Of a stretch of DNA of 27,247 nt, positions 6,850 through 14,436 are shown one piece after another. Every line of letters begins with the position of its first letter. The first letter of the stretch is position 1. The notes under the pieces are model-generated. The model was not told the origin of the DNA. It worked only from the letters and a program-made list of their open reading frames with translations, and ran no database searches. Both the position numbers and the translations under genes were made by a program. Origin of the DNA: an uncultured Acidaminococcus sp. (GTDB lineage: Bacteria > Bacillota > Negativicutes > Acidaminococcales > Acidaminococcaceae); contig CAJMHI010000025.1 in NCBI GenBank assembly GCA_905213155.1, positions 1 through 27,247 of the forward strand, read 5' to 3'.

Positions 6850-7779
6850 AATATAGGGCGGGAACTGGCATCCATTGGTTTTGAGCAGGTCAAACAAAGC
6901 CTTGGAAGGGCGGGTCAGACTTTCATAATTATTGAAAATCACCGCCCATTGCCAGAAGGCCCGATACTTTTTCTCTATCTGGTAATACTGTACGGTTTCT
7001 CCGGTACCATAAATTTTGGTATAAATAGCGGGTACCAGAGAAACACCCATACCAGCAGCCACAAAGCGGATAATGGTGTCAATATTTTTGGACTGCATGA
7101 CAATGTTGTAGTCTCCCGCTAGTTGCTTTAATACCCGATCTGCCGCCATACGGGTTTTGTTAAAAGGCCGAGTCAAAAGAAAGTTGGAGCCAGCCAGTTT
7201 TTGCAGGTCAAAATATTTTTGTTCTTCCCCTGGAACCGCATAGGCATACTGGTTTAAGGAACTGCCCGATGGAATAGCCACATATAATGGATCTTCGTAA
7301 AATACCTGGCAGGTTAAATTTTCATTTTCTATAGGAAGACATACGATTGCCAGGTCCAAGCTGCCATCCAATAAATCCTGCTCCAAAAGAACGCTGTTTT
7401 TTTCCACGATATCCACAGAAATATTGGGGTAGCGGGCGCTAAATTGCTTCAGCAGCTCCGGGAGGATCAGGGAACCGACCCGGTTGGCACTGCCTACACG
7501 CAACACGCCTTTGCGCATCTGGTTCAGCTCACAAAATTCCATCTCCATATCATTGTAGATTTTTAAGAGCTGATGCCCCCTTCGAATAAAGCATTCCCCC
7601 GCATAGGTGGGCACCATACCGGAGGGACGGCGGATAAACAAAACTTCCCCCAATTCCTGTTCCACACGACGCAGGCATTTACTTAAGGCAGGCTGGGTCA
7701 TAAACAATTTTTTCGCAGCCGCGGCCATACTGCCCTCATCCTGTATAGCAATAATTTTTTCAATATCATCTTTTGTCAT
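6844..7779 (-). CDS. LysR-type transcriptional regulator
   Basis: A 311-residue LysR regulator. The N-terminal HTH (1-60) has GSMAAAAKKLFMTQPALSKCLRRVE and the ELGEVLFIRR wing, and residues 90-300 form the effector domain. It is more distant from the other two LysR proteins in the window, which share YTRAA at the equivalent helix. RBS AGGA precedes the ATG. It converges on the prpD-like gene with nine bases between stops and diverges from the ACT-domain gene. Likely targets are the prpD-like/transporter pair, the ACT/metY pair, or both. Effector unknown. Confidence 0.92.
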   Translation of the reverse strand: MTKDDIEKIIAIQDEGSMAAAAKKLFMTQPALSKCLRRVEQELGEVLFIRRPSGMVPTYAGECFIRRGHQLLKIYNDMEMEFCELNQMRKGVLRVGSANRVGSLILPELLKQFSARYPNISVDIVEKNSVLLEQDLLDGSLDLAIVCLPIENENLTCQVFYEDPLYVAIPSGSSLNQYAYAVPGEEQKYFDLQKLAGSNFLLTRPFNKTRMAADRVLKQLAGDYNIVMQSKNIDTIIRFVAAGMGVSLVPAIYTKIYGTGETVQYYQIEKKYRAFWQWAVIFNNYESLTRPSKALFDLLKTNGCQFPPYIQ

Positions 7780-7816
7780 AATATTCCTGTTCCTTCTCTA
7801 CCAATACCGATCTTAT

Positions 7817-7824
7817 GTTATACT
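7817..7824. promoter_or_regulatory. overlapping divergent -10 candidates in the LysR/ACT gap
   Basis: TATACT (7819-7824) on the plus strand and TATAAC (7817-7822 read in reverse) on the minus strand overlap within the 113-base gap, so transcription of the two genes may be mutually exclusive. Neither has a convincing -35. An inverted repeat CCAT-N8-ATGG lies nearby at about 7833-7848. Confidence 0.3.
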
Positions 7825-7892
7825 CTTCTTGATCCATTGTAACACATGGCAGCAGAAACCAGATTTTTATTTTGCGATACCAGGAGGCCATA

Positions 7893-8258
7893 ATGCAACT
7901 AAAAGCTATCCCAGCGGATCTATCCGTGTGTAAAGTCAAAGATTATAACGAGGTAAATTTTAATGCTCCATTTTGTTTTACAGCCAGAACCGATGAGGAA
8001 AATTCCCTGGTATGCCAAACAGCAGACGTTCCTTCCAATACCCTTGAGCGTGACGATGGATGGAAAGCCTTCCGCATAGAAGGGGTACTGGATTTTTCCC
8101 TGATTGGAATTTTAGCCAAAATTTCCGGAATACTAGCAGAACACCAAATCGGCATTTTCGCCATCTCCACCTACAATACGGACTACATTTTAACTAAAAA
8201 AGGAAACTTTCAAAAAGCCCTGGATATCCTTACTGAAACCGGGTACAAAGTGGACTAA
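7893..8258 (+). CDS. ACT_7-domain amino-acid-binding protein
   Basis: A 121-residue stand-alone ACT protein. The C-terminal half (residues about 57-118) is an ACT_7/CASTOR-type domain, with RIEGVLDFSLIGILAKISGILAEHQIGIF and the characteristic ISTYNTDYIL strand. The first half is a less conserved ACT-like lobe. Such proteins bind amino acids and usually act as small sensors or allosteric partners. The start at 7893 is supported by AGGAGG five bases upstream; a TTG start at 7872 lacks one. It is 69 bases upstream of the metY-type gene on the same strand. It may sense methionine, cysteine or homoserine derivatives, but ligand and partner are inferred only from the neighbour. Confidence 0.82.
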   Translation: MQLKAIPADLSVCKVKDYNEVNFNAPFCFTARTDEENSLVCQTADVPSNTLERDDGWKAFRIEGVLDFSLIGILAKISGILAEHQIGIFAISTYNTDYILTKKGNFQKALDILTETGYKVD

Positions 8259-8287
8259 AAAGTATTTCCCGCTTTTTTCTTGTGCTA

Positions 8288-8315
8288 TGCTATAATGACG
8301 TAAAACATATTTTAG
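8288..8315 (+). promoter_or_regulatory. extended -10 promoter of the metY-type gene
   Basis: TGCTATAAT (8288-8296) is an extended -10 in the gap after the ACT gene, with no good -35. AGGAGG follows, about eight bases before the ATG at 8328. The gene can therefore be transcribed alone as well as from upstream. No riboswitch or T-box fold is visible in the short leader. Confidence 0.6.
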
Positions 8316-8327
8316 GAGGGAGAATCC

Positions 8328-9602
8328 ATGCGTGAAGAAACCAAATGCATCCAGGCCGGCTATACACCGAAAAACGGGGAACCCCGGATGATCCCCATTA
8401 TCCAAAGCACCACCTTTAAATACGACTCTTCAGAAGCAATGGGAAAACTATTTGATTTGCAGGCAGAGGGCTATTTTTATACCCGTTTGCAAAATCCCAC
8501 CAATGATTATGTCGCTAAGAAAATTGCGGCCCTGGAGGGAGGAACGGCAGCCCTCCTTACGTCTTCCGGGCAAGCAGCTACTTTTTTTGCTGTATTTAAT
8601 CTGGCCGGGCAGGGCGACCACGTAGTGGCTTCTTCTGCCATTTACGGCGGCAGCTTTAACTTATTTAATGTCACCATGCGGCGTATGGGCGTAGATTTCA
8701 CCTTTGTGGAACCAGATTGTAGCGATGAAGAATTAAATGCGGCGTTTAAGCCCAATACTAAAGCCGTTTTTGGAGAAACCCTTGCCAATCCGGCGCTCAC
8801 CGTTTTTGATATTGAACGCTTTGCTAAGGCGGCCCATGCCCACGGCGTTCCCTTAATCGTGGATAATACCTTTGCCACCCCCATCAACTGCCGTCCTTTT
8901 GAATGGGGAGCGGATATCGTCACCCACTCCACCACCAAATACATGGATGGGCACGATGCCACCGTAGGCGGTGCCATTGTGGATTCCGGAAAGTTTGACT
9001 GGATGGCTCACAAAGAAAAGTTCCCCGGCCTGACCACCCCGGATGCCTCCTATCACGGCATTACCTATGTGGAACAATTCGGAAATGCTGGTGCCTATAT
9101 TACAAAATGCGTAGCACAGCTGATGCGGGATTTAGGTGCTATTCCTTCCCCCATGAACTGCTATCTGCTAAATTTGGGACTGGAATCTCTGGCCGTACGG
9201 ATGCAGCGACACTGTGAAAATGCCCAGAAAGCAGCAGAGCATCTTGCTAAACATCCTAAGGTAACGTGGGTCAACTATCCCGACCTGCCGGATAATCCCT
9301 ATTACCAATTGGCCAAAAAGTACATGCCCCACGGGACTTGCGGCGTTATCGCTTTCGGTGTACAAGGTGGACGAAAGGCGGCCGAGGAATTTATGAAGCA
9401 TCTGCAGGTCGCTATGATTGCCACCCACGTGGCCGATGCCCATACCTGCGTGCTGCATCCAGCCAGTTCCACCCACCGGCAATTAACGGACGAAGAATTG
9501 ACTGCTGCCGGAGTAAAACCGGATCTGATCCGTCTATCCTGCGGCATTGAAAACGTGGAAGATATTATTGAAGACTTAGACCAGGCTCTTGCTAAGATCT
9601 AA
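8328..9602 (+). CDS. metY: O-acetylhomoserine sulfhydrylase (MetY-type PLP enzyme)
   Basis: A 424-residue cytoplasmic Cys/Met-metabolism PLP enzyme. The length fits MetY (about 425) better than methionine gamma-lyase or cystathionine enzymes (about 380-400). The PLP lysine is Lys204 in HSTTKYMDGHDATVGG. Asp179 in VDNTFATP binds the pyridine nitrogen, and Tyr51/Arg53 in YTRLQNPT form the phosphate-binding motif. Family members make homocysteine from O-acetylhomoserine and sulfide. Methionine gamma-lyase activity, common in fermenters, cannot be excluded by eye. The gene has its own extended -10 promoter, follows the ACT sensor gene, and ends at a bidirectional terminator. Confidence 0.85.
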   Translation: MREETKCIQAGYTPKNGEPRMIPIIQSTTFKYDSSEAMGKLFDLQAEGYFYTRLQNPTNDYVAKKIAALEGGTAALLTSSGQAATFFAVFNLAGQGDHVVASSAIYGGSFNLFNVTMRRMGVDFTFVEPDCSDEELNAAFKPNTKAVFGETLANPALTVFDIERFAKAAHAHGVPLIVDNTFATPINCRPFEWGADIVTHSTTKYMDGHDATVGGAIVDSGKFDWMAHKEKFPGLTTPDASYHGITYVEQFGNAGAYITKCVAQLMRDLGAIPSPMNCYLLNLGLESLAVRMQRHCENAQKAAEHLAKHPKVTWVNYPDLPDNPYYQLAKKYMPHGTCGVIAFGVQGGRKAAEEFMKHLQVAMIATHVADAHTCVLHPASSTHRQLTDEELTAAGVKPDLIRLSCGIENVEDIIEDLDQALAKI

Positions 9603-9611
9603 CCAGCCTAC

Positions 9612-9660
9612 AAAAGAGGACAGAGAAGAAATGCCAAGCATTTCCTCCCTGCCCTCTTTT
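9612..9660. terminator. bidirectional intrinsic terminator
   Basis: AAAAGAGG (9612-9619) pairs with CCTCTTTT (9653-9660), and the inner GAAATGC (9628-9634) pairs with GCATTTC (9638-9644). The A/T flanks give a T run in either direction. It ends both the metY-type gene and the minus-strand catabolic cluster, 33 bases past the latter's last stop. Confidence 0.88.
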
Positions 9661-9692
9661 ATTGCTTTGCAACTTTTTATTGCCGAAACACG

Positions 9693-10571
9693 TTAAAACC
9701 GATCCCGCAAGAGCTGCAAGGCAGCCTTCGCTTCTTCTGCAAACTGTTTGACCGGAGCTTCCAGGCTGACCCGCCCGGTATAGCCGATGGTTTTGAGATT
9801 CGCAATAAAGCGGCTGTAGTCCTCTCCGTCATTTTCTGCGGGGAACGTACGCCACCACCCTCTGCGGGAAAGTTCATCTTCAAAGATCTGGCTGATGGCT
9901 TCAGGATCTTTTTTCCCGTTAAGGCAAGGGATACTAGGATTAGAAAAATGGACATGGGCCAGGTATTCCCTGCCGTATTGTAGCAGAACATCCGGAGATT
10001 CTTTCTCACACTTCATGTGATAATAATCTATCAATACCTTTACGTTGCTGCAATTCAATTGCCGGGCAAAATCTACCGACACAGCAAAGGTATTGAGGAT
10101 GTTGCAGTCAGGCCGCCGCATGGGTTCCAATGCGATGGTGATACCTAGCGGCAGTGTCAAAGCAGAAATTCTCTGTGTCACATCCAGTAGCTGGTCATAG
10201 GCTTTTTCATACGGAAATCCCTGGGGAACCCGTTTCGCCCCGCCACTACCAAAGACGATAACTGACACACCCAGTACCTGCGCCCTGGTTAGTGCTGATT
10301 CCAGATAGCTCTCTATTTTTCCTGCATCTACTTCCGGCCCTGTCAGCCGTACTGAAGCGGGGAAGAAGTTGTTGCAGGCCTCGCAGACAATGCCGCTTTC
10401 CTTTACAATATCTTCCAGGCGGTGAAAGTCATCCTCACTAAGAGCCGTCATTTCTGCCAGCGGCAACTCCACATAATCAAATCCCAGGGAAGCGATTTCC
10501 CCAATAAATTCCATGCCAGTTTTATCTGCTCCCGTAGCAATCAGATTGCCACAGCACCCAAAGCGCATCAT
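9693..10571 (-). CDS. TIM-barrel sugar isomerase/epimerase-like protein (AP_endonuc_2)
   Basis: A protein of about 292 residues in the xylose-isomerase-like TIM-barrel superfamily, whose members include epimerases, IolE/IolI and 3-dehydroshikimate dehydratases. Counting from the ATG at 10571, putative metal ligands are Glu149 (ALEPMRRP), Asp182/His185 (DYYHMK), His206/208 (HVHFSN) and Glu271 (SLEAP), a complete set. The start is ambiguous: GTG at 10577, ATG at 10571 or ATG at 10568. AGAAGGTGA favours one of the ATGs. It lies 68 bases behind the exported esterase and is the last gene of the cluster, so it probably acts on an intermediate of the same substrate. It differs clearly from the other TIM-barrel gene at 21226. 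The reaction is unknown. Confidence 0.82.
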   Translation of the reverse strand: MMRFGCCGNLIATGADKTGMEFIGEIASLGFDYVELPLAEMTALSEDDFHRLEDIVKESGIVCEACNNFFPASVRLTGPEVDAGKIESYLESALTRAQVLGVSVIVFGSGGAKRVPQGFPYEKAYDQLLDVTQRISALTLPLGITIALEPMRRPDCNILNTFAVSVDFARQLNCSNVKVLIDYYHMKCEKESPDVLLQYGREYLAHVHFSNPSIPCLNGKKDPEAISQIFEDELSRRGWWRTFPAENDGEDYSRFIANLKTIGYTGRVSLEAPVKQFAEEAKAALQLLRDRF

Positions 10572-10639
10572 CCTCACCTTCTGTCTCTTCCGTAAAAAAT
10601 TACCTCTCTACGATACCTTGTATTCGATTCGTTTGAAAA

Positions 10640-12421
10640 TTATTCCCACAAATTTTTATTTTGATACCGAGCATCTAATGCCGTGCTAAACCATCTGCCA
10701 TTGAGCACGGTCTGAATCATTATCTTTTTAGCTTGGTGATCAATGGACTGATCGGCATCCATCTCGTCCAGGATAGCTTTATAAGAAGTATGTTCTTTGG
10801 ACATTTTCCCCCACGCACGGGTAGCATCTGCGTCCACAATCAGTTGTGTAGTCCCCTTTAAATCTTTCCATGGTGCCCACTTAGGAAGTTCTTTGCCATT
10901 TAAGTCCTTACCGTTGGGATTGCCGGACCACAGGAAATTTTTATAGTAGCTGTTCAGCAGAGCAGACACGTTTTTGCAACTAGGAGAAGCATATAAAGCC
11001 GGGTACTGCATCGCTGCATTTGTTAGGATATGCGTCATAAGCGATGTGGTCATGCAGTGATACGCCCCATAAATCGTAGCATATTCTTCCCCGCAAAGTT
11101 TTGGATCATCGCCCCAATGAATCAGGCAAGTGTAGATTGGCGCAGCATATTTATCCAGCATACGAACTGCAGATTCTTCTCCATTAAAATAGCCGTACAT
11201 TTGGCTGCCATATTTTTCTGCAAATTTATACTGGGGTAACAGTGTCGTATCTGCCATTAACTGGCTGGAAGTAAGTGTATTGAAAGGCTTGCTGCCTTTG
11301 CAGAAAATGGAAAATTCACGGTCCCCATTGACCATCAGGATCGGTACCTGGTAATACGTTTTTGTGTCAAATCCCTCTTTGGGAAGAACGGTTCCATCAG
11401 CAAACAGATGAGGAAAAGCGCTCATCCGGATAGCTGCCCCACCAAAAGAAGCGGCCACTTCTTCATCAGTTAACCCGTATAGGAAATCCCGAACTGCTTT
11501 ATTATCTGTTTCAAGCCATTTCACAGCTGCCTCTTCATCGGGCTGCAATCCTTTTTGCACTACGAGGGGCGCCAAATGCCGTGCTTCCACATGGGCACTG
11601 GCGGCTGGATCGGCTGTAGTCATCCCGCCGCTAAAAGAGATGGCTTTTTGATATTTTCCGGCAAAAGAAGGAGCAATCAGCATCGCCATAACGTCCCGGC
11701 CTCCTGCCGAAGAACCAGAGATTGTAATATTTTCTGGATTTCCGCCAAAAGCTTCCGCATTTTCTTTCACCCATTCCAGAGCAGCCCGAATATCCAGCAG
11801 GCCAAAGTTCCCGGAATTTTCTTCTGCCGTTCCATGGCGCAGCGCAGGCAGTGCATTAAATCCTAACAGCCCCAACCGGTGATTGATGGAAACGATAACG
11901 GCATTGGTTTCTTTGGCTAGGGCAGTCGCCGGAAGAGCAGCGCTCTTGCCCGTTTGGTTATTGCCTCCATGAATATAAAATAAAACAGGCAGATTGGTTT
12001 CTGCGGTATCCGGACGGGTAATATCCAATGTCACGGCACCGGCTTCACTGCCCAGCAATGTCGGTTTCCCATTAACTTTACCAATTTGTGTGGCGCTTTT
12101 GCTTTCCGTGGCTTTCAAAACGTCCTGCCAAGGGTGCAAATGCTGCGGGGCTTTCCACCGTAGTGATCCCACCGGGGCCAAAGCATAGGGCACACCATAC
12201 CAATGGAGCGCTTCATCCTTTGCAAAGCCTTTCAAGGCACCATATTTTGTTTCAACGAGTACGCTCTGATTATATCGGGGAGATTGGTTGATTTCATGGA
12301 TCGCACTAACAGAAGCTCCAGTATTGGCAGCATGAACCGGCAGATCCCATCCACCTGCCATCAGAAGGGAAAGTACGCAAACAGCTGCCAGGAATCTGTT
12401 TTGTCGTTTTCTTTCGTTCAT
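10640..12421 (-). CDS. exported type-B carboxylesterase
   Basis: A 593-residue alpha/beta-hydrolase of the type-B carboxylesterase family, with a classic signal peptide (charged start, hydrophobic 10-24, cleavage expected after VHA at residue 31). The oxyanion motif is HGGN at 151-154 and the nucleophile Ser238 lies in GSSAG. Likely partners are Glu369 in NGDREFSIF and His455 in GAYHCM, giving the Ser-Glu-His triad. It should therefore hydrolyse an ester outside the cytoplasm. AAGGAGG precedes the ATG. An intrinsic terminator lies only about 35 bases upstream, leaving little room for a promoter, so expression probably depends on read-through from the upstream genes. In the TRAP cluster it plausibly releases the imported acid from a dietary or plant ester, which is inference. 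Confidence 0.87.
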   Translation of the reverse strand: MNERKRQNRFLAAVCVLSLLMAGGWDLPVHAANTGASVSAIHEINQSPRYNQSVLVETKYGALKGFAKDEALHWYGVPYALAPVGSLRWKAPQHLHPWQDVLKATESKSATQIGKVNGKPTLLGSEAGAVTLDITRPDTAETNLPVLFYIHGGNNQTGKSAALPATALAKETNAVIVSINHRLGLLGFNALPALRHGTAEENSGNFGLLDIRAALEWVKENAEAFGGNPENITISGSSAGGRDVMAMLIAPSFAGKYQKAISFSGGMTTADPAASAHVEARHLAPLVVQKGLQPDEEAAVKWLETDNKAVRDFLYGLTDEEVAASFGGAAIRMSAFPHLFADGTVLPKEGFDTKTYYQVPILMVNGDREFSIFCKGSKPFNTLTSSQLMADTTLLPQYKFAEKYGSQMYGYFNGEESAVRMLDKYAAPIYTCLIHWGDDPKLCGEEYATIYGAYHCMTTSLMTHILTNAAMQYPALYASPSCKNVSALLNSYYKNFLWSGNPNGKDLNGKELPKWAPWKDLKGTTQLIVDADATRAWGKMSKEHTSYKAILDEMDADQSIDHQAKKIMIQTVLNGRWFSTALDARYQNKNLWE

Positions 12422-12456
12422 GACACATGACCTCCTTCGTACAAAAAGACATGAAC

Positions 12457-12488
12457 AAAAAGGGGCTCCCGTGCTGAGAGCTCCTTTT
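12457..12488 (-). terminator. intercistronic terminator between lyase and esterase genes
   Basis: On the minus strand GGAGCTC (12478-12484) pairs with GAGCCCC (12462-12468, one wobble) around a nine-base loop, followed by TTTTTG. It lies 13 bases past the stop of the lyase gene and 36 bases before the esterase start, so it may reduce expression of the two distal genes. Confidence 0.72.
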
Positions 12489-12500
12489 CTAACGAACTAT

Positions 12501-13460
12501 TTATTTTGCCTGAGTATGATTTTTCCCCTGCTTGGTAGGAATATCCAGGATCAGGTCGCTGGCTTTGCCAGCCCGGAGCAGATAACTGTCCGTGGTATGT
12601 CCTACAATACGGGTGACTTCCCGGCTGATGTCCATGGCTTTGTCCAAATCCACGTCGGTTTCAATCCCCATCTCATCCAGCATATGCAGCAAATCTTCTG
12701 TCGCTACATTGCCGGCAGCACCAGGGACGAAAGGACAACCGCCTACGCCGGCAAAGCTGGCATCAAACTGGGTAAAGCCCTCATTCAGGCCAGCCAGGAT
12801 GTTGGCAATGCCCAGGCCGCGGGTGTTATGGAAGTGCAGCCACCAGGAAATATCGGGATATTTTTGTTTAACCACCTGGCAAATCTGGGTTACCTGGGAA
12901 GGATAGCCCATGCCGGAAGCATCGGACAAGCTGATTTCCGTAATGCCGACGGCCATATAGGCCTCGATAATCTTGCACACCACATCCACAGGGATTTCTT
13001 TGTCCCAGGGGGAACCAAATGCCATGGAAATGGAACCAGAAATGCCAATTTCCGCTTCTTTAGCCCGGTCCACACAGGCGGCAAACCGTGCTACGCTTTC
13101 TGCCGGGGTGCAGTTCAAATTGGCCAGGTTGTGTGCCACGGAAGCGGACACATTCAGTTTCACTTTCGTGCAACCACAGGCAATGGCCCGTTCCACACCT
13201 TTTAAGTTAGCAATCAGCGCCCGGTATTCCACGCCTTCCTTTTTCTTGATGCCCCGGAAGACCTCATCGGTGTTAGCCATTTGAGGAACGGCCTTAGGGC
13301 TCACAAAACTGCCTACTTCAATCACAGGGAAGCCGGCATCTGAAAGCTGATCAATGAGATGAATTTTTTGTTCTGTGGTAGGAACCACTTTTTCATTCTG
13401 GAACCCGTCCCGTGGTCCCACTTCACAAATACGAACTTTTTTTACTGTCGTAAGTGCCAT
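12501..13460 (-). CDS. HMG-CoA-lyase-like enzyme (DRE-TIM family)
   Basis: A 319-residue TIM-barrel lyase close to 3-hydroxy-3-methylglutaryl-CoA lyase. The key residues are all present: Arg17-Asp18 in GPRDGFQNE, His209 and His211 in HFHN, and Cys242 and Asn251 in GGCPFVPGAAGNVATED, the HMGL signature. The loop after residue 103 (KLNVSASVAHNLANLNCT) and SMAFGSPWD differ from the usual SxxFSxxNxN and AFGCPYxG, so another 3-hydroxy-3-methyl acyl-CoA such as citramalyl-CoA is possible. There is no leucine-degradation gene nearby. Start ATG at 13460 has AGAGGG about 12 bases upstream. It follows the PEPM/ICL-type gene by 15 bases. Confidence 0.87.
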   Translation of the reverse strand: MALTTVKKVRICEVGPRDGFQNEKVVPTTEQKIHLIDQLSDAGFPVIEVGSFVSPKAVPQMANTDEVFRGIKKKEGVEYRALIANLKGVERAIACGCTKVKLNVSASVAHNLANLNCTPAESVARFAACVDRAKEAEIGISGSISMAFGSPWDKEIPVDVVCKIIEAYMAVGITEISLSDASGMGYPSQVTQICQVVKQKYPDISWWLHFHNTRGLGIANILAGLNEGFTQFDASFAGVGGCPFVPGAAGNVATEDLLHMLDEMGIETDVDLDKAMDISREVTRIVGHTTDSYLLRAGKASDLILDIPTKQGKNHTQAK

Positions 13461-13475
13461 AGCACACCGTCCCTC

Positions 13476-14342
13476 TTATTCTTTCAGGTATTTATCCCCG
13501 GCCGCCTTGATATCTTCTACATGCACCAGGTCAATGTATGTCTGGAAGTCCAGCATTTCGCCAGGATACCCTTCTGGCGTGCCATGTTCTTTAATATATT
13601 TCAGCACGCTAAGCTGTGCTGCTACCTGGGCAAAGAGTACGCTGAAGGGGAAGGTAATAATCTTGTATCCTAACTTTGTTCCGCAGTCTTCCGTAGTAAA
13701 TTCTTTAAAGAAGGGCTGGTTGGGGAAATACCCCAGATGGATAGGTCCATGCACTTTTTCTGGCAAGCTCACCAAGGCTTCCCGGGATTTCGGCAGGATT
13801 TTGACCATATCGGCGCCGGCATCCAGGTACGCATTGGCACGATCGATGGCTTCATCATCCGGTGCGTCGGTACGGGCAATGATCAAAAGATCCGGATCCG
13901 TCCGCGTATCCACGGCAGCCTGAATCTTCCCGCACATTTCATCCACGCTGATAACTTCCGTCTTACTGATAAACGGGCAGTTGGGCGGCTGTTTTTGGTC
14001 TTCAATAAAGAATCCGCCTACGCCGGTTTTTTCATATTCCTTTACGGTACGAATCACGTTCAGTGCGTTGCCGTAGCCACCTTCTGCGTCACAGATAATG
14101 GGGATATTCACGGCATCGGCCATTTTGCTGAGAATGTCCACAGTTTCGTTTAGTGCCAATAGACCGGAATCCGGCTGTGCCAGCACTACCCCGTGCATCC
14201 CATAACCAGTGGTACCGCAGACCTGGAATCCTGCTACTTCAATTGCCCGGGCGCTTAGGGCGTCATAGGCACAGGGAGCAACCAAATATTTATTGTCTGC
14301 CAGCAGTTTCCGCAATTTGGTCGTCATTTTTTCTTTTGCCAT
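13476..14342 (-). CDS. isocitrate lyase/PEP mutase superfamily enzyme with altered motifs
   Basis: A 288-residue member of the ICL/PEPM superfamily, which makes or breaks C-C or C-P bonds next to a carboxylate (methylisocitrate lyase, 2,3-dimethylmalate lyase, oxaloacetate decarboxylase/hydrolase, PEP mutase). The barrel core is recognisable: CAYDALSARA near 24-33, the metal site at 85-91 and FIEDQ at 112-116. Two signatures deviate: the usual D-A-D metal motif is Asp85-Ala-Glu87 in DAEGGYGN, and the KRCGH catalytic loop of lyases is replaced by QPPNCPF (118-124). It does not match PEP mutase either. The function is therefore an unassigned branch. AAGGAG precedes the ATG, and a strong stem-loop lies between this gene and the ThDP gene. 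Confidence 0.85.
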   Translation of the reverse strand: MAKEKMTTKLRKLLADNKYLVAPCAYDALSARAIEVAGFQVCGTTGYGMHGVVLAQPDSGLLALNETVDILSKMADAVNIPIICDAEGGYGNALNVIRTVKEYEKTGVGGFFIEDQKQPPNCPFISKTEVISVDEMCGKIQAAVDTRTDPDLLIIARTDAPDDEAIDRANAYLDAGADMVKILPKSREALVSLPEKVHGPIHLGYFPNQPFFKEFTTEDCGTKLGYKIITFPFSVLFAQVAAQLSVLKYIKEHGTPEGYPGEMLDFQTYIDLVHVEDIKAAGDKYLKE

Positions 14343-14381
14343 AACAGGTTCTCCTTCGTTTTACTATTTTCGTACAATTAT

Positions 14382-14418
14382 CGGATTACCCTGCTTTCCA
14401 GGGAAAACAGGGTATCCG
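14382..14418 (-). repeat. long intercistronic stem-loop, not a terminator
   Basis: On the minus strand CGGATACCCTGTTTTCC and GGAAAGCAGGGTAATCCG pair almost end to end with a two-base loop, about 16 pairs with one mismatch and one bulged A. The next bases (ATAATTGTAC) have no T run. It sits between the ThDP and PEPM-type genes, where such structures usually stabilise the upstream message or mark RNase processing. Confidence 0.72.
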
Positions 14419-14436
14419 TTTCAGCTTGCGCCGCTC

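Noticed and set aside
12420..13205. A 261-codon plus-strand frame opposite the HMGL-like gene
   Set aside because: It is a shadow frame: the opposite strand carries the full HMG-CoA-lyase signature and catalytic residues.
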